Source: Mesorhizobium australicum
GTDB lineage: Bacteria; Pseudomonadota; Alphaproteobacteria; Rhizobiales; Rhizobiaceae
Direction of reading: 5' to 3'
Assembly: GCF_900177325.1 (NCBI RefSeq)
Contig: NZ_FXBL01000004.1
Span: 3,162,001 to 3,226,000, forward strand
DNA length: 64,000 nt
Shown here: piece after piece, positions 8,664 through 18,553 of the stretch
How the letters are laid out: each line of letters starts with the position of its first letter
How positions within the stretch are numbered: the first letter of the stretch is position 1
Made by a program: the position numbers and the translations under genes
The notes under the pieces: generated by a model
What the model was told of the DNA's origin: nothing
The model's input: the letters and a program-made list of their open reading frames with translations, nothing else
The model's database searches: none

Positions 8664-9093
8664 TGCCAGACCCCAAGTGTCGCACACGGGCAACGTTGCG
8701 CCACACATACCAATCGGAGGGCCATCGGCCACCACCGAAATTCACGCATTCAAGTCCAAACGAGCGCCCATCGTCGGCGAAGTTCAGTTGGCACATCATG
8801 ACGACGTATCCATCCGGCGACTCATCCTGGATACGGCCAGCACCCATCATTTCAAAGGTAGCGATGGCCATTTCCCGAAACAGCCTGCGCGGCAAGGCAA
8901 CGTCACCAGGCCCGACCTCGTAGTCTGTGTAGAATCCGGCGCCACTTCCCCACCGCTCAACCACCATTGCTGAGAGATAGTTTCGCCTGACGATCTCTCC
9001 AAGATGACCGGATCGCGCGCAAATCTGCTCCATCGCAGCCTGCTCGAACGCAAGCTGGTTGGCGGGAAGAGGCTGGCTTGGCGATTGTTTCAC
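8656..9093 (-). CDS. Unknown 145-residue protein in the pdh operon
   Basis: I do not recognise this protein. It has no signal peptide or membrane segment; it is rich in aromatic residues and has a patterned centre (RWGSGAGFYTDYEVGPGDVA, then DGYVVMMCQLNFADDG and the tryptophan-rich RWPSDWYVWRN). The start is a GTG at 9093; a downstream ATG at 9033 is an alternative. It begins ten bases after pdhB and overlaps the Uma2 gene by eight bases at its 3' end, so it looks like a partner of the Uma2 gene or a resident of the operon. The compact strand pattern suggests a small globular domain. Confidence 0.65.
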   Translation of the reverse strand: MKQSPSQPLPANQLAFEQAAMEQICARSGHLGEIVRRNYLSAMVVERWGSGAGFYTDYEVGPGDVALPRRLFREMAIATFEMMGAGRIQDESPDGYVVMMCQLNFADDGRSFGLECVNFGGGRWPSDWYVWRNVARVRHLGSGNA

Positions 9094-9103
9094 CTAACCC
9101 TCG

Positions 9104-10528
<1,425 letters not shown>

Positions 10529-10544
10529 CTGTGTCTCCGCGAGT

Positions 10545-10844
10545 TCAGGCGATACCAAGTTTCCGCGCGAGTGCGGAAAGTACCAAGACGACAATAGAGA
10601 GAATCATTGGTGCCGCCACCAATGCGATGAAAGCGATTCCTGCCCATTTCAGTCGAAGTAATTTCGAATGAACTTGCGGACCAAGCTGGCGCTCGATCGC
10701 ACCGAGGTTCCATAGCCCCAAATTTCGAGACGTGGCGCGCTTTTGTCCGTAGGGCGCACGGGCCAAAATCTCTAGGCTACTCCACGCGACAATCGCCCAC
10801 GCGGTGAAGGCGGCCAAGCCATATATAGGGATGAGCGCACTCAT
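10545..10844 (-). CDS. Small two-TM protein between pdhA and pdhB
   Basis: A 99-residue protein with two hydrophobic segments, one near the N-terminus ([18 protein letters not shown]) and one near the C-terminus ([20 protein letters not shown]), separated by a basic loop of about 45 residues. It begins with MSALIP, 14 bases after the pdhA stop, and ends 16 bases before pdhB. Base use is less GC-biased than in the flanking pdh genes. I do not recognise the family, and a membrane protein between the two halves of E1 is unusual. Confidence 0.6.
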   Translation of the reverse strand: MSALIPIYGLAAFTAWAIVAWSSLEILARAPYGQKRATSRNLGLWNLGAIERQLGPQVHSKLLRLKWAGIAFIALVAAPMILSIVVLVLSALARKLGIA

Positions 10845-10858
10845 CAGAGGCGCCGATC

Positions 10859-11908
10859 TCAGGTTCCGACGTAGATGTCGGTGTAAAGCTCGGAGACGTC
10901 CGGCTCCGGATCGGACTGCGCGAAATCGGCCGCATCTGCGACGATGTCGCGAACCTCCTTGTCGATCGCCTTCAGGTCGTCCTCGGAGGCCCACTTCTTG
11001 TCGGCGAGCCGCGCCTTGACCTGCTCGATCGGATCGTGCTCGGAGCGCATCTTCTGCACTTCGTCCTTGGAACGGTATTTCGCCGGGTCGGACATCGAAT
11101 GGCCGCGATAGCGGTAGGTCTGCATCTCGAGGATGATCGGCCCCTTGCCGGAACGGCACCACTCGGTTGCCATGTCGCCCGCTGCTTTGACGGCGCGGAC
11201 GTCCATGCCGTCGACCTGGATGCCGGGGATGCGGAACGAGATGCCGCGATGCGAGAAATCGGTCTCCGCCGACGAACGCTGTACCGACGTGCCCATGGCG
11301 TAGCGGTTGTTCTCGATGACGTAGATTACCGGCAGCTTCCACAGCGAGGCCATGTTGAAGCTCTCGTAGACCTGGCCCTGGTTGGCCGCGCCGTCGCCGA
11401 AATAGGTGAGGCAGACATTGCCGTTCTCGCGATAGCGGTTGGCGAAGGCGAGGCCGGTGCCGAGCGACACCTGTGCGCCGACGATGCCGTGGCCGCCGTA
11501 GAAGTTCTTCTCCTTCGAGAACATGTGCATCGAGCCGCCCTTGCCTTTGGACAGCCCTCCCCGGCGCCCGGTGAGTTCGGCCATGACGCCGCGCGGCGAA
11601 AGTTCCATCGCCAGCATGTGGCCGTGATCGCGATAGGCGGTGATCATCTGGTCGCCCTCGACGAGCGACATCTTGAGGCCGGTGACCACTGCCTCCTGGC
11701 CGATATAGAGATGGCAGAAGCCGCCGATGAAGCCCATGCCGTAGAGCTGACCCGCCTTCTCTTCGAAACGGCGGATGAGCAGCATGTCGCGATAGGCGCG
11801 CAGTTCCTCGTCCTTGGTGAAATCCGCGGGCTTCGGTGCCTTCGGTTGCGACAATGCGCCGGATTCGGACTTCGACTTAGCAGAGGCTTTGCGGGCGGCT
11901 ACGGCCAT
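10859..11908 (-). CDS. pdhA: Pyruvate dehydrogenase E1 alpha subunit
   Basis: A 349-residue thiamine-diphosphate-dependent E1 alpha subunit; with pdhB it decarboxylates pyruvate and acetylates lipoyl groups. It shows ELRAYRDMLLIRRFEEKAGQ at the start, HLYIGQEAVVTGL, the thiamine diphosphate motif GDGAANQGQVYESFN to VIENN, and the phosphorylation-loop equivalent RYRGHSMSDPAKYRSKDEV. The first 30 residues are a Lys/Ala/Ser-rich extension (AARKASAKSKSESG). It is the first gene of the pdh operon; the 174 bases before it, up to ftsB, should hold the operon promoter, though no clear -35/-10 pair stands out to me. Confidence 0.97.
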   Translation of the reverse strand: MAVAARKASAKSKSESGALSQPKAPKPADFTKDEELRAYRDMLLIRRFEEKAGQLYGMGFIGGFCHLYIGQEAVVTGLKMSLVEGDQMITAYRDHGHMLAMELSPRGVMAELTGRRGGLSKGKGGSMHMFSKEKNFYGGHGIVGAQVSLGTGLAFANRYRENGNVCLTYFGDGAANQGQVYESFNMASLWKLPVIYVIENNRYAMGTSVQRSSAETDFSHRGISFRIPGIQVDGMDVRAVKAAGDMATEWCRSGKGPIILEMQTYRYRGHSMSDPAKYRSKDEVQKMRSEHDPIEQVKARLADKKWASEDDLKAIDKEVRDIVADAADFAQSDPEPDVSELYTDIYVGT

Positions 11909-12082
11909 CGACTACTCCCTGGACTGTCTCTTGGCGGACATGACGGAAGCTCGTCTCCGACACCCCCGATTGAAGACAACGTAGCACAGCGCCTTACGTT
12001 CGGCCATGCCAAATTGCACACAGCCGACATACACCTAACTACATGATTATACGGGGAAAATTGGAAATAAACTGGAATTCAG

Positions 12083-12409
12083 TTAATGGCTATTTCGGCC
12101 TGATCTGATGATCATGACCTCGTCCTTTGCCGTCAGGTTGAGCGCGCGACGCGCCTGCTCGTCCAGCATGTCCTTCTCGATCGTGCCGTCCTGGAGCAGC
12201 AGCACCCTGGCTTCAAGGGCCTGCCGTTCGGTGCGAAGCCCGGCCAGCTTCGCCTCGAGCTCAGCCTTGCGGTCGACGAGCTGATAGCTGGAATAGATGC
12301 CGAATTCGCCGTGCCAGGCGTGGAAGCCGAAGTAGGACAGGAACACGGTGGCAAGCGCCGGCACGATCAGCGCACCGCTGCGCCGCTTCTTCCTCTGCTT
12401 CGTCCACAT
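12083..12409 (-). CDS. ftsB: FtsB/DivIC-type septum formation protein
   Basis: A 108-residue bitopic protein: a basic N-terminus, one membrane segment (ALIVPALATVFLSYFGFHAW), then a coiled coil (DRKAELEAKLAGLRTERQAL) and a short tail with LDEQARRALNLTAKDEVMII. This is the usual architecture of the FtsB/DivIC family, which acts in the divisome with FtsL and FtsQ. In many alphaproteobacteria it sits between eno and pdhA; here pdhA is adjacent but eno lies about 26 kb away. Confidence 0.9.
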   Translation of the reverse strand: MWTKQRKKRRSGALIVPALATVFLSYFGFHAWHGEFGIYSSYQLVDRKAELEAKLAGLRTERQALEARVLLLQDGTIEKDMLDEQARRALNLTAKDEVMIIRSGRNSH

Positions 12410-12463
12410 GCCGCGAATCCATACTTGCGCCGTCAGAGCAAAGATGGACCCGTCATGCTTAAG

Positions 12464-12492
12464 GCGCGGTTACCGGCGCTGCGAAACCGCGC
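12464..12492 (-). terminator. Possible terminator stem-loop after urtE
   Basis: Eight-base complementary arms (GCGCGGTT and AACCGCGC) around a 13-base loop lie directly after the urtE stop codon. There is no clear run of U in the predicted RNA, so this may act in 3'-end stability rather than as an intrinsic terminator. Confidence 0.35.
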
Positions 12493-13188
12493 TCAGACGG
12501 TGAGGAAGCGGCGTATTTCAGGCTTGTCGAGGTCCTCGGCCGGCCCGGTGTGCACGATCACGCCGCGGTCCATGATGTTCACCTCGTCGGCGAGCTCGCG
12601 GCAGAAATCGAGATACTGTTCGACCAGCAGGACGGCGATGCCCGCCTGGTCGCGCAGGAAGCGGATGGCGCGACCGATGTCCTTGATGATCGACGGCTGG
12701 ATGCCTTCCGTCGGCTCGTCGAGCACGAGCAGCTTCGGCCGCGTCACCAGCGCGCGGCCGATCGCGAGCTGCTGCTGCTGGCCGCCCGACAGGTCACCGC
12801 CGCGCCGGCCGAGCATGTCCTTCAACACCGGAAACAGGTCGAAAACATAGTCCGGAATGTTGCGGTCGCCCCGCTTGACCGGCGCATAGCCGGTCTCGAG
12901 GTTCTCCTTCACCGTCAGCAGCGGAAACACCTCGCGCCCCTGCGGCACGAAAGCGATGCCCGACCGGGCGCGGTCATACGCCGCGCTCCGGTCGAGCGCC
13001 TTCCCCTCGAAGGCAATCGTTCCACTCGTCAACCGGTGATGGCCGACGATGGATCTCATCAAACTGGTCTTGCCGACGCCATTGCGGCCGAGCACGCAGG
13101 TGATCTTGCCGCCCGCAGCCGTCAGCGATACGCCGCGCAGCGCCTGGGCCGCGCCGTAGTGGAGCGTCGCGTCGCGCACCTCAAGCAT
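12493..13188 (-). CDS. urtE: Urea ABC transporter ATP-binding protein UrtE
   Basis: A 231-residue ATPase of the branched-chain amino acid/urea (LivF-like) type. It has Walker A in GRNGVGKTSLMRS, the signature LSGGQQQQLAIGRAL and Walker B in LLVLDEPTEGIQ. The start at 13188 (MLEVRDATLHYGAAQ) is chosen because it is preceded by GGAG at the right distance and matches UrtE N-termini; an in-frame ATG at 13203 is also possible. It is the last gene of urtABCDE and is separated from urtD by about 195 bases that hold a repeat element. Confidence 0.96.
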   Translation of the reverse strand: MLEVRDATLHYGAAQALRGVSLTAAGGKITCVLGRNGVGKTSLMRSIVGHHRLTSGTIAFEGKALDRSAAYDRARSGIAFVPQGREVFPLLTVKENLETGYAPVKRGDRNIPDYVFDLFPVLKDMLGRRGGDLSGGQQQQLAIGRALVTRPKLLVLDEPTEGIQPSIIKDIGRAIRFLRDQAGIAVLLVEQYLDFCRELADEVNIMDRGVIVHTGPAEDLDKPEIRRFLTV

Positions 13189-13209
13189 GGTGTCGCTCCG
13201 CATTGTACC

Positions 13210-13290
13210 CGAAACGCCCCTGGTCCCCCTCCTCCCCCGAAACGGGGGAGGCTGGCATCGCCAGACGGAGGGGGTTCGGGAAAAGGGTCG
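13210..13290. repeat. Intergenic palindromic repeat element between urtD and urtE
   Basis: A non-coding block with a perfect eight-base stem (CCTCCCCC / GGGGGAGG at 13231-13251, loop GAAAC), followed by a G/C-rich tail (CCAGACGGAGGGGGTTCGGG). It resembles the short palindromic intergenic elements dispersed in Mesorhizobium-type genomes. It accounts for part of an unusually long gap inside an otherwise tight operon. Only one copy is in this window, so its repeat nature rests on recognition of the type. Confidence 0.5.
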
Positions 13291-13383
13291 GCAGGGATTC
13301 CATGCTGCGCGCCAGCGCCCAGAGGAGTTGCGCACCGTCCATCGGCGTCGGCTCGCTAGAAAAGGGAACGCGCCAATACATGC

Positions 13384-14130
13384 TCATCTCCCCAGATAGA
13401 CTTCGATGACGCGCTCGTCGGCGCTCACCGCGTCGAGCGAGCCTTCCGAAAGCACGGAGCCCTCATGCAGGCAGGTGACGCGCACGCCGAGCTCGCGGAC
13501 GAAATGCATGTCGTGCTCGACGACGACGACCGAATGCGTCCTGGAAATCTCCTTCAGCAGGCGCGCGGTTTCTTCGGTTTCCGCATCCGTCATGCCGGCC
13601 ACCGGCTCGTCGACCAGCAGCAGCTTCGGGTCCTGCGCCAGAAGCATGCCGATCTCCAGCCACTGCTTCTGTCCGTGCGACAGGTTGGCCGCGAGATCGT
13701 GGCGGCGCTCGCCAAGCCGCGTCACGGCGAGGATCTCGTCAATGCGCTCGCTCTCTTCGGCCGCGCGGCGATGGAACAGCGCCGGGAAGATCGAGCGCGG
13801 CCCTTTCAGCGACAGGACAAGATTGTCCTCCACCGTGTGGCTCTCGAACACAGTCGGCTTCTGGAACTTGCGGCCGATGCCCATCATGGCGATCTCGGCC
13901 TCGTCATGCTTGGTCAGGTCGACATCGCCGTCGAAATAGACGTCGCCCGTGTCCGGTCTCGTCTTGCCGGTGATGATGTCCATCATCGTCGTCTTGCCGG
14001 CGCCATTGGGGCCAATGATCGCCCGCATTTCGCCCTTGCCGAGCACCAGCGAGAGATTGTTGATGGCGCGGAACCCGTCGAACGAGACCGAGACGCCGTC
14101 GAGGTAGAGGATGGTTTCCTTGCGCGACAT
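13384..14130 (-). CDS. urtD: Urea ABC transporter ATP-binding protein UrtD
   Basis: A 248-residue LivG-type ATPase. Visible motifs are Walker A GPNGAGKTTMMDII, the signature LSHGQKQWLEIGMLL (a variant seen in UrtD) and Walker B LLLVDEPVAGMTD, with a late switch histidine in VVVEHDMHFVREL. It starts MSRKETILYLDGVSVSFDG, five bases downstream of urtC. With UrtE it should form the heterodimeric motor of the transporter. Confidence 0.96.
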   Translation of the reverse strand: MSRKETILYLDGVSVSFDGFRAINNLSLVLGKGEMRAIIGPNGAGKTTMMDIITGKTRPDTGDVYFDGDVDLTKHDEAEIAMMGIGRKFQKPTVFESHTVEDNLVLSLKGPRSIFPALFHRRAAEESERIDEILAVTRLGERRHDLAANLSHGQKQWLEIGMLLAQDPKLLLVDEPVAGMTDAETEETARLLKEISRTHSVVVVEHDMHFVRELGVRVTCLHEGSVLSEGSLDAVSADERVIEVYLGR

Positions 14131-14135
14131 GGGCC

Positions 14136-15356
14136 CTACTCCGCCGGCTGGGGTTCGGCGGCGCCGAGCGCGGGGCCGTCCTTGGCTTCCGGACGCGGCG
14201 CGGCCCGCACGACGGGCTCCGGCGCGCCGCCGGTCGGCGTGCGTGCCGCGACGCGCTTGTCCTTGCCCGCCTTGCGCCAGTGATCCCACGTGCCAATGAT
14301 GCCGCGCGGCAGGAACAGCGTGACGAAGATGAACAGGCCGCCGAGCGCGAACAGCCAGTATTCGGGCAGCCAGCCGGTGAAGAAGGTCTTGCCGAGATTG
14401 ACCAGCACCGCGCCGATGATCGGACCGACGATCGTGCCGCGCCCACCCACAGCGGTCCAGACTACGACCTCGATCGAGTTCGCCGGATCGAATTCGCCGG
14501 GATTGATGATGCCGACCTGCGGCACGTAGAGCGCGCCCGCCACGCCGGCCATGACGGCGGAGACGGTGAAGGCGAACAGCTTCACGTTCTCCGGCCGCCA
14601 GCCCAGAAAGCGCGTGCGCGGCTCCGCGTCGCGTACGGCGACGAGCAGCTTGCCGTATTTGGACGAGACGATCGCGGCCGTCAGCGCCACGCCGAGCGCC
14701 AGTGCGATCGCACTTGCGGCAAACAGCGCCGCACGCGTGCCGCCGGCCTGCACGTTGAAGCCCAGGATATCCTTGAAGTCGGTCAGTCCATTGTTGCCGC
14801 CGAATCCCATGTCGTTGCGGAAGAAGGCGAGCAGCAGTGCATAGGTCATCGCCTGCGTGATGATCGAGAGATAGACGCCGGTGACGCGGCTGCGGAAGGC
14901 GAACCAGCCGAAGACGAAGGCGAGAAGGCCCGGAACGAGCATCACCATGATCGCGGCGAACCAGAACTGGTCGAAGCCGTACCAGAACCAGGGCAATTCC
15001 TTCCAGTTCAGGAACACCATGAAGTCCGGCAGGATCGGATTGCCGTAGACGCCGCGGTCGCCGATCTGGCGCATCAGATACATGCCCATCGCGTAGCCGC
15101 CGAGCGCGAAGAAGGCGCCGTGGCCGAGCGAGAGGATGCCGCAATAGCCCCAGACCAGGTCAAGCGCGAGGGCGAGCAGCGCATAGGTTAGGTATTTGCC
15201 GACCAGCGCAACAGCATAGGCAGGCACGTGGAAGGCGCTCGTCGGCGGCACGGCGAGGTGCAGGATGGGCACCAGCACCGCGATCGCGAGCAGGACCAGA
15301 ATGGTGATGACGATGCGGCGCGAGAAGCCGTCGGCGAAGAGGCGGGACAGGATCAT
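14136..15356 (-). CDS. urtC: Urea ABC transporter permease UrtC
   Basis: A 406-residue LivM-type permease with about nine to ten membrane segments, including the family stretches LVWGYCGILSLGHGAFFALGG and VVWTAVGGRGTIVGPIIGA. The C-terminal 45 residues after WDHWRKAGKDKR are an Ala/Pro-rich tail, longer than usual and probably disordered in the cytoplasm. Its ATG overlaps the urtB stop by four bases, so the two permeases are translationally coupled. Confidence 0.96.
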   Translation of the reverse strand: MILSRLFADGFSRRIVITILVLLAIAVLVPILHLAVPPTSAFHVPAYAVALVGKYLTYALLALALDLVWGYCGILSLGHGAFFALGGYAMGMYLMRQIGDRGVYGNPILPDFMVFLNWKELPWFWYGFDQFWFAAIMVMLVPGLLAFVFGWFAFRSRVTGVYLSIITQAMTYALLLAFFRNDMGFGGNNGLTDFKDILGFNVQAGGTRAALFAASAIALALGVALTAAIVSSKYGKLLVAVRDAEPRTRFLGWRPENVKLFAFTVSAVMAGVAGALYVPQVGIINPGEFDPANSIEVVVWTAVGGRGTIVGPIIGAVLVNLGKTFFTGWLPEYWLFALGGLFIFVTLFLPRGIIGTWDHWRKAGKDKRVAARTPTGGAPEPVVRAAPRPEAKDGPALGAAEPQPAE

Positions 15357-16969
15357 GCTTCCACCGCCCTGCCCTTCAGCGCGAACAGGCCGCGCGGGCG
15401 CTTCTGGATGAACAGGATGATGAGGACGAGCACGATGATCTTGCCGAGCACCGCGCCCGCATAGGGCTCGAGGAACTTGTTGACGATGCCCAGCGAGAAG
15501 GCGCCGACCAGCGTGCCCCAGAGATTGCCGACGCCGCCAAACACCACGACCATGAAACTGTCGATGATGTAGCCTTGGCCGAGGTTCGGCGACACGTTGT
15601 CGATCTGGCTCAGCGCGACGCCGGCAATGCCCGCGATGCCGGAGCCGAGCGCGAAGGTAAAGGCATCGACCCAGGGTGTGCGGATGCCCATCGAGGCCGC
15701 CATGCGCCTGTTCTGGGTGACGGCCCGCATATGCAGTCCCCACGGCGTCCTGTTCATCACGAAGAGCAGGATGCCAAACACCGCGAGCGTGAACAGGACG
15801 ATCCAGAGCCGGTTCCAGGTGATGGCCAGCTGGCCGACCTCGAAAGCTCCGGACATCCACGATGGGTTGCCGACCTGCTGGTTCGTTGGCCCGAAAATGG
15901 TGCGCACCGCCTGCTGGAGGATCAGCGAGACGCCCCAGGTCGCGAGCAGCGTTTCCAGAGGTCGGCCATAGAGGAAGCGGATGATGCCGCGCTCGATCGC
16001 GAGACCCACGGCACCCGAAACGAGGAAGGCGAGCGGCAACGCGATCGCGAGCGACCAGTCGAACAGGCCCGGCGCGCTGGTGCGGATCACCTCCTGCACG
16101 ACAAAGGTCGTGTAGGCGCCGAGCATCACCATCTCGCCATGCGCCATGTTGATGACGCCCATCACGCCGAAGGTGATGGCGAGGCCGATCGCGGCGAGAA
16201 GGAGGACCGAGCCGAGCGAAATGCCGTACCAGATGTTCTGGCCGGCCTGCCACAGGGCAAGCGAATCGTTGATGCGCTGGATGGCGCTATCGACGGCAGT
16301 CTTGAGCTCGCCCTGCGCCTTCGAACCGTAGGCCGTCAGCAGGGACAGCGTGTTGCGGTCGCCGCGCTTTCCGAGCAGCTCGACGGCTGCGAGCTTTTCA
16401 GCATCAGGACGGTCGGAGACCAGAATCGCGGAGGCGCGGGCGTCTTCCAGTTTCGCCTTGACCGTCGCATCGCTTTCCGACGCGATCGCGGCTTCGATGG
16501 CTTCGAGGTTCGCCGCATCCGGATTGAGGAACATCGTCGTCGCGGCCGTCAGGCGCACGGCGGGATCTTCCGCACCGAGCGTAAGCGCTCCGATCGCGTC
16601 GCGGATGGCGCGGCGCAGCGAGTTGTTGACCTTGATCTTGGTATAAGCCGCCTTCGGCTCCTCGCCGGCCGCCTCGCCTGTCAGCGGGTCGAGCAGGCTG
16701 CCCGCCTGGCCGCTCTCCTTTACGATGAAGACGGCCTGATCGGATTTGCGGAACGCGACATTGCCTTCGCCCAGCGCAATCAGGAGAGGCTCGACCCGCG
16801 CTTCGCCGGTGGCGCCCAGTTCGCGGACGATCTGCCCCGTCTCGTTGAAATTCTTCGCCGTCGCGAACTTCGCGATCGTCGCCCGTATCGAGGTGTCGTC
16901 GGCCGAGGCGGCAGAGACCATCATGGCCAGCACGCCCAGCACCAGACCGATCGCCCTGAAATATCTCAT
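15353..16969 (-). CDS. urtB: Urea ABC transporter permease UrtB with N-terminal periplasmic domain
   Basis: A protein of about 538 residues. After a signal-type segment (MRYFRAIGLVLGVLAMMVSA) comes a soluble region of roughly 230 residues with HEAT-like helices (VRLTAATTMFLNPDAANLEAIE and similar), then a LivH-type permease with AIGLAITFGVMGVINMAHGEM and FTFALGSGIAGIAGVALSQ. This two-part layout is typical of proteobacterial UrtB. ATGs at 16987 and 17050 are alternatives; 16969 is preferred because the signal segment follows at once and a GAG lies eight bases upstream. Confidence 0.94.
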   Translation of the reverse strand: MRYFRAIGLVLGVLAMMVSAASADDTSIRATIAKFATAKNFNETGQIVRELGATGEARVEPLLIALGEGNVAFRKSDQAVFIVKESGQAGSLLDPLTGEAAGEEPKAAYTKIKVNNSLRRAIRDAIGALTLGAEDPAVRLTAATTMFLNPDAANLEAIEAAIASESDATVKAKLEDARASAILVSDRPDAEKLAAVELLGKRGDRNTLSLLTAYGSKAQGELKTAVDSAIQRINDSLALWQAGQNIWYGISLGSVLLLAAIGLAITFGVMGVINMAHGEMVMLGAYTTFVVQEVIRTSAPGLFDWSLAIALPLAFLVSGAVGLAIERGIIRFLYGRPLETLLATWGVSLILQQAVRTIFGPTNQQVGNPSWMSGAFEVGQLAITWNRLWIVLFTLAVFGILLFVMNRTPWGLHMRAVTQNRRMAASMGIRTPWVDAFTFALGSGIAGIAGVALSQIDNVSPNLGQGYIIDSFMVVVFGGVGNLWGTLVGAFSLGIVNKFLEPYAGAVLGKIIVLVLIILFIQKRPRGLFALKGRAVEA

Positions 16970-17004
16970 CAATTCTCGACCGCTCATCTGTGTTGCGGGA
17001 GTTT

Positions 17005-17031
17005 GTTCCGGGCGGGCTTGCCGCCCGGAAC
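17005..17031 (-). terminator. Stem-loop in the urtA-urtB gap
   Basis: A perfect 11-base stem (GTTCCGGGCGG / CCGCCCGGAAC) with a GCTTG loop lies between urtA and urtB. There is no U-run, so it is better read as an mRNA-stabilising or attenuating structure. Such hairpins commonly sit behind a binding-protein gene and let it be expressed more than the downstream transporter genes. Confidence 0.55.
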
Positions 17032-17057
17032 GATATTGGGCCGATCCCAATCGGGGA

Positions 17058-18362
17058 TCAGTTCACGCCCTTGCCGCCGCACTTGCCGGTGGCGACGTTG
17101 AAGTTTCCGCACGACATCGGCGCGCGCCAGTCGGAGATCAGGTCCTTCGAGTCCGGCAGGTAGTCGGACCACTCGTCGCCGACCACGAGGCCCGAGGTCT
17201 GCCACACGGTCGACATCTGGCCGTCGGCCTGGATCTCGCCGATCAGCACCGGCTTGGTGATGTGGTGGTTCGGCATCATCGTCGAGTAGCCGCCGGTCAG
17301 GTTCGGCACGGACACGCCGATCAGCGCGTCGATGACCGCGTCCGGATCGGTGGTGCCGGCCTTCTCGACCGCCTTGACCCACATGTTGAAGCCGATCACA
17401 TGCGCTTCCATCGGGTCGTTGGTGACGCGCTTGTCGTTCTTGATGAAAGCGCGCCAGGAATCGATGAAGGCGGTGTTTTCCGGCGTGTCGACGGACTGGA
17501 AGTAGTTCCAGGCAGTCAGGTGGCCGACGAGCGGAGCGGTGTCGAGACCGGCCAGTTCTTCCTCGCCGACCGAGAAGGCCACGACTGGGATGTCCTCGGC
17601 CTTGATGCCCTGGTTGCCGAGTTCCTTGTAGAACGGCACGTTGGCGTCACCGTTGATGGTCGACACAACGGCGGTCTTCTTGCCGGCCGAGCCGAACTTC
17701 TTGATGTCGGACACGATCGTCTGCCAGTCGGAATGACCGAACGGCGTGTAGTTGATCATGATGTCTTCGGCCTTGACGCCCTTCGCCTGGAGATAGGCTT
17801 CGAGGATCTTGTTGGTCGTGCGCGGATAGACGTAGTCGGTGCCGGCCAGAACCCAGCGCTCGACGCCTTCGTCGTTCATCAGGTAGTCGACGGCGGGAAT
17901 CGCCTGCTGGTTCGGCGCTGCACCCGTGTAGAAGACGTTGCGCTGGCTTTCCTCGCCTTCGTACTGCACCGGATAGAACAGGATGTTGTTCAGTTCCTCG
18001 AACACCGGCAGGACCGACTTGCGCGACACTGAGGTCCAGCAGCCGAAGACGGCCGAGACCTTGTTCACGGAGATCAGCTCACGCGCCTTTTCGGCAAAGA
18101 GCGGCCAATCGGAAGCGGGGTCGACGACGACGGCTTCGAGCTTCTTGCCCAGCAGGCCGCCCTTCTTGTTCTGTTCGTCGATGAGGAACAGCATCGTGTC
18201 CTTCAGCGTCGTCTCGGAAATCGCCATGGTGCCCGACAGCGAGTGCAGGACGCCGACCTTGATCGTCTCCTCCTGGGCAAAGACCGAAGACGTCGCGAGC
18301 ATGCCCGCGGCGAACGCACCTGCCGTCACCAGAGCTTTGAATGACAAATTGTAACCCCTCAT
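17058..18362 (-). CDS. urtA: Urea ABC transporter substrate-binding protein UrtA
   Basis: A 434-residue periplasmic binding protein. The N-terminus has a signal peptide cleaved near VFA-QEET; the mature part starts with TIKVGVLHSLSGTMAISETT, typical of urea/amide-binding proteins, and continues with VFGCWTSVSRKSVLPVFEE, FYPVQYEGEE and the C-terminal GKCGGKGVN. A GGAGG ribosome site stands ten bases before the ATG, and a sigma-54-type promoter lies about 45 bases upstream. It is the first gene of urtABCDE. No urease genes are in the window. Confidence 0.97.
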   Translation of the reverse strand: MRGYNLSFKALVTAGAFAAGMLATSSVFAQEETIKVGVLHSLSGTMAISETTLKDTMLFLIDEQNKKGGLLGKKLEAVVVDPASDWPLFAEKARELISVNKVSAVFGCWTSVSRKSVLPVFEELNNILFYPVQYEGEESQRNVFYTGAAPNQQAIPAVDYLMNDEGVERWVLAGTDYVYPRTTNKILEAYLQAKGVKAEDIMINYTPFGHSDWQTIVSDIKKFGSAGKKTAVVSTINGDANVPFYKELGNQGIKAEDIPVVAFSVGEEELAGLDTAPLVGHLTAWNYFQSVDTPENTAFIDSWRAFIKNDKRVTNDPMEAHVIGFNMWVKAVEKAGTTDPDAVIDALIGVSVPNLTGGYSTMMPNHHITKPVLIGEIQADGQMSTVWQTSGLVVGDEWSDYLPDSKDLISDWRAPMSCGNFNVATGKCGGKGVN

Positions 18363-18406
18363 ATTGTTGATACCTCCGCGGTTGCCTGTTGCACCGCAGC
18401 AATAGA

Positions 18407-18422
18407 AGCAACGGATATGCCA
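18407..18422 (-). promoter_or_regulatory. Sigma-54 (RpoN) type promoter of urtABCDE
   Basis: Read on the minus strand the sequence is TGGCATATCCGTTGCT: the -24 GG and -12 GC doublets are at exact sigma-54 spacing and both the TGGCA and TTGCT halves match the consensus. It lies 45 bases before the urtA start, leaving a leader of about 34 bases. RpoN/NtrC control of urea uptake under nitrogen limitation is well known, so the position makes sense. A 6-base inverted repeat (GCGCAA-N8-TTGCGC) stands just upstream at 18427-18446. Confidence 0.7.
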
Positions 18423-18553
18423 GATGGCGCAACGTCGGGCTTGCGCGGCTGACGCCGCGGAATATCAGCCTGTTGCACATGCTTGGTCGGCGTCGGCGAT
18501 GACCGACGGCGACGGCATTAACGATTTGGTGAGAAAGTTTTACGCAGTCGCCG

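Noticed and set aside
13181..13399. Short frames between urtD and urtE
   Set aside because: They read through the intergenic palindromic repeat, and similar spurious peptides arise from such elements; no ribosome site.
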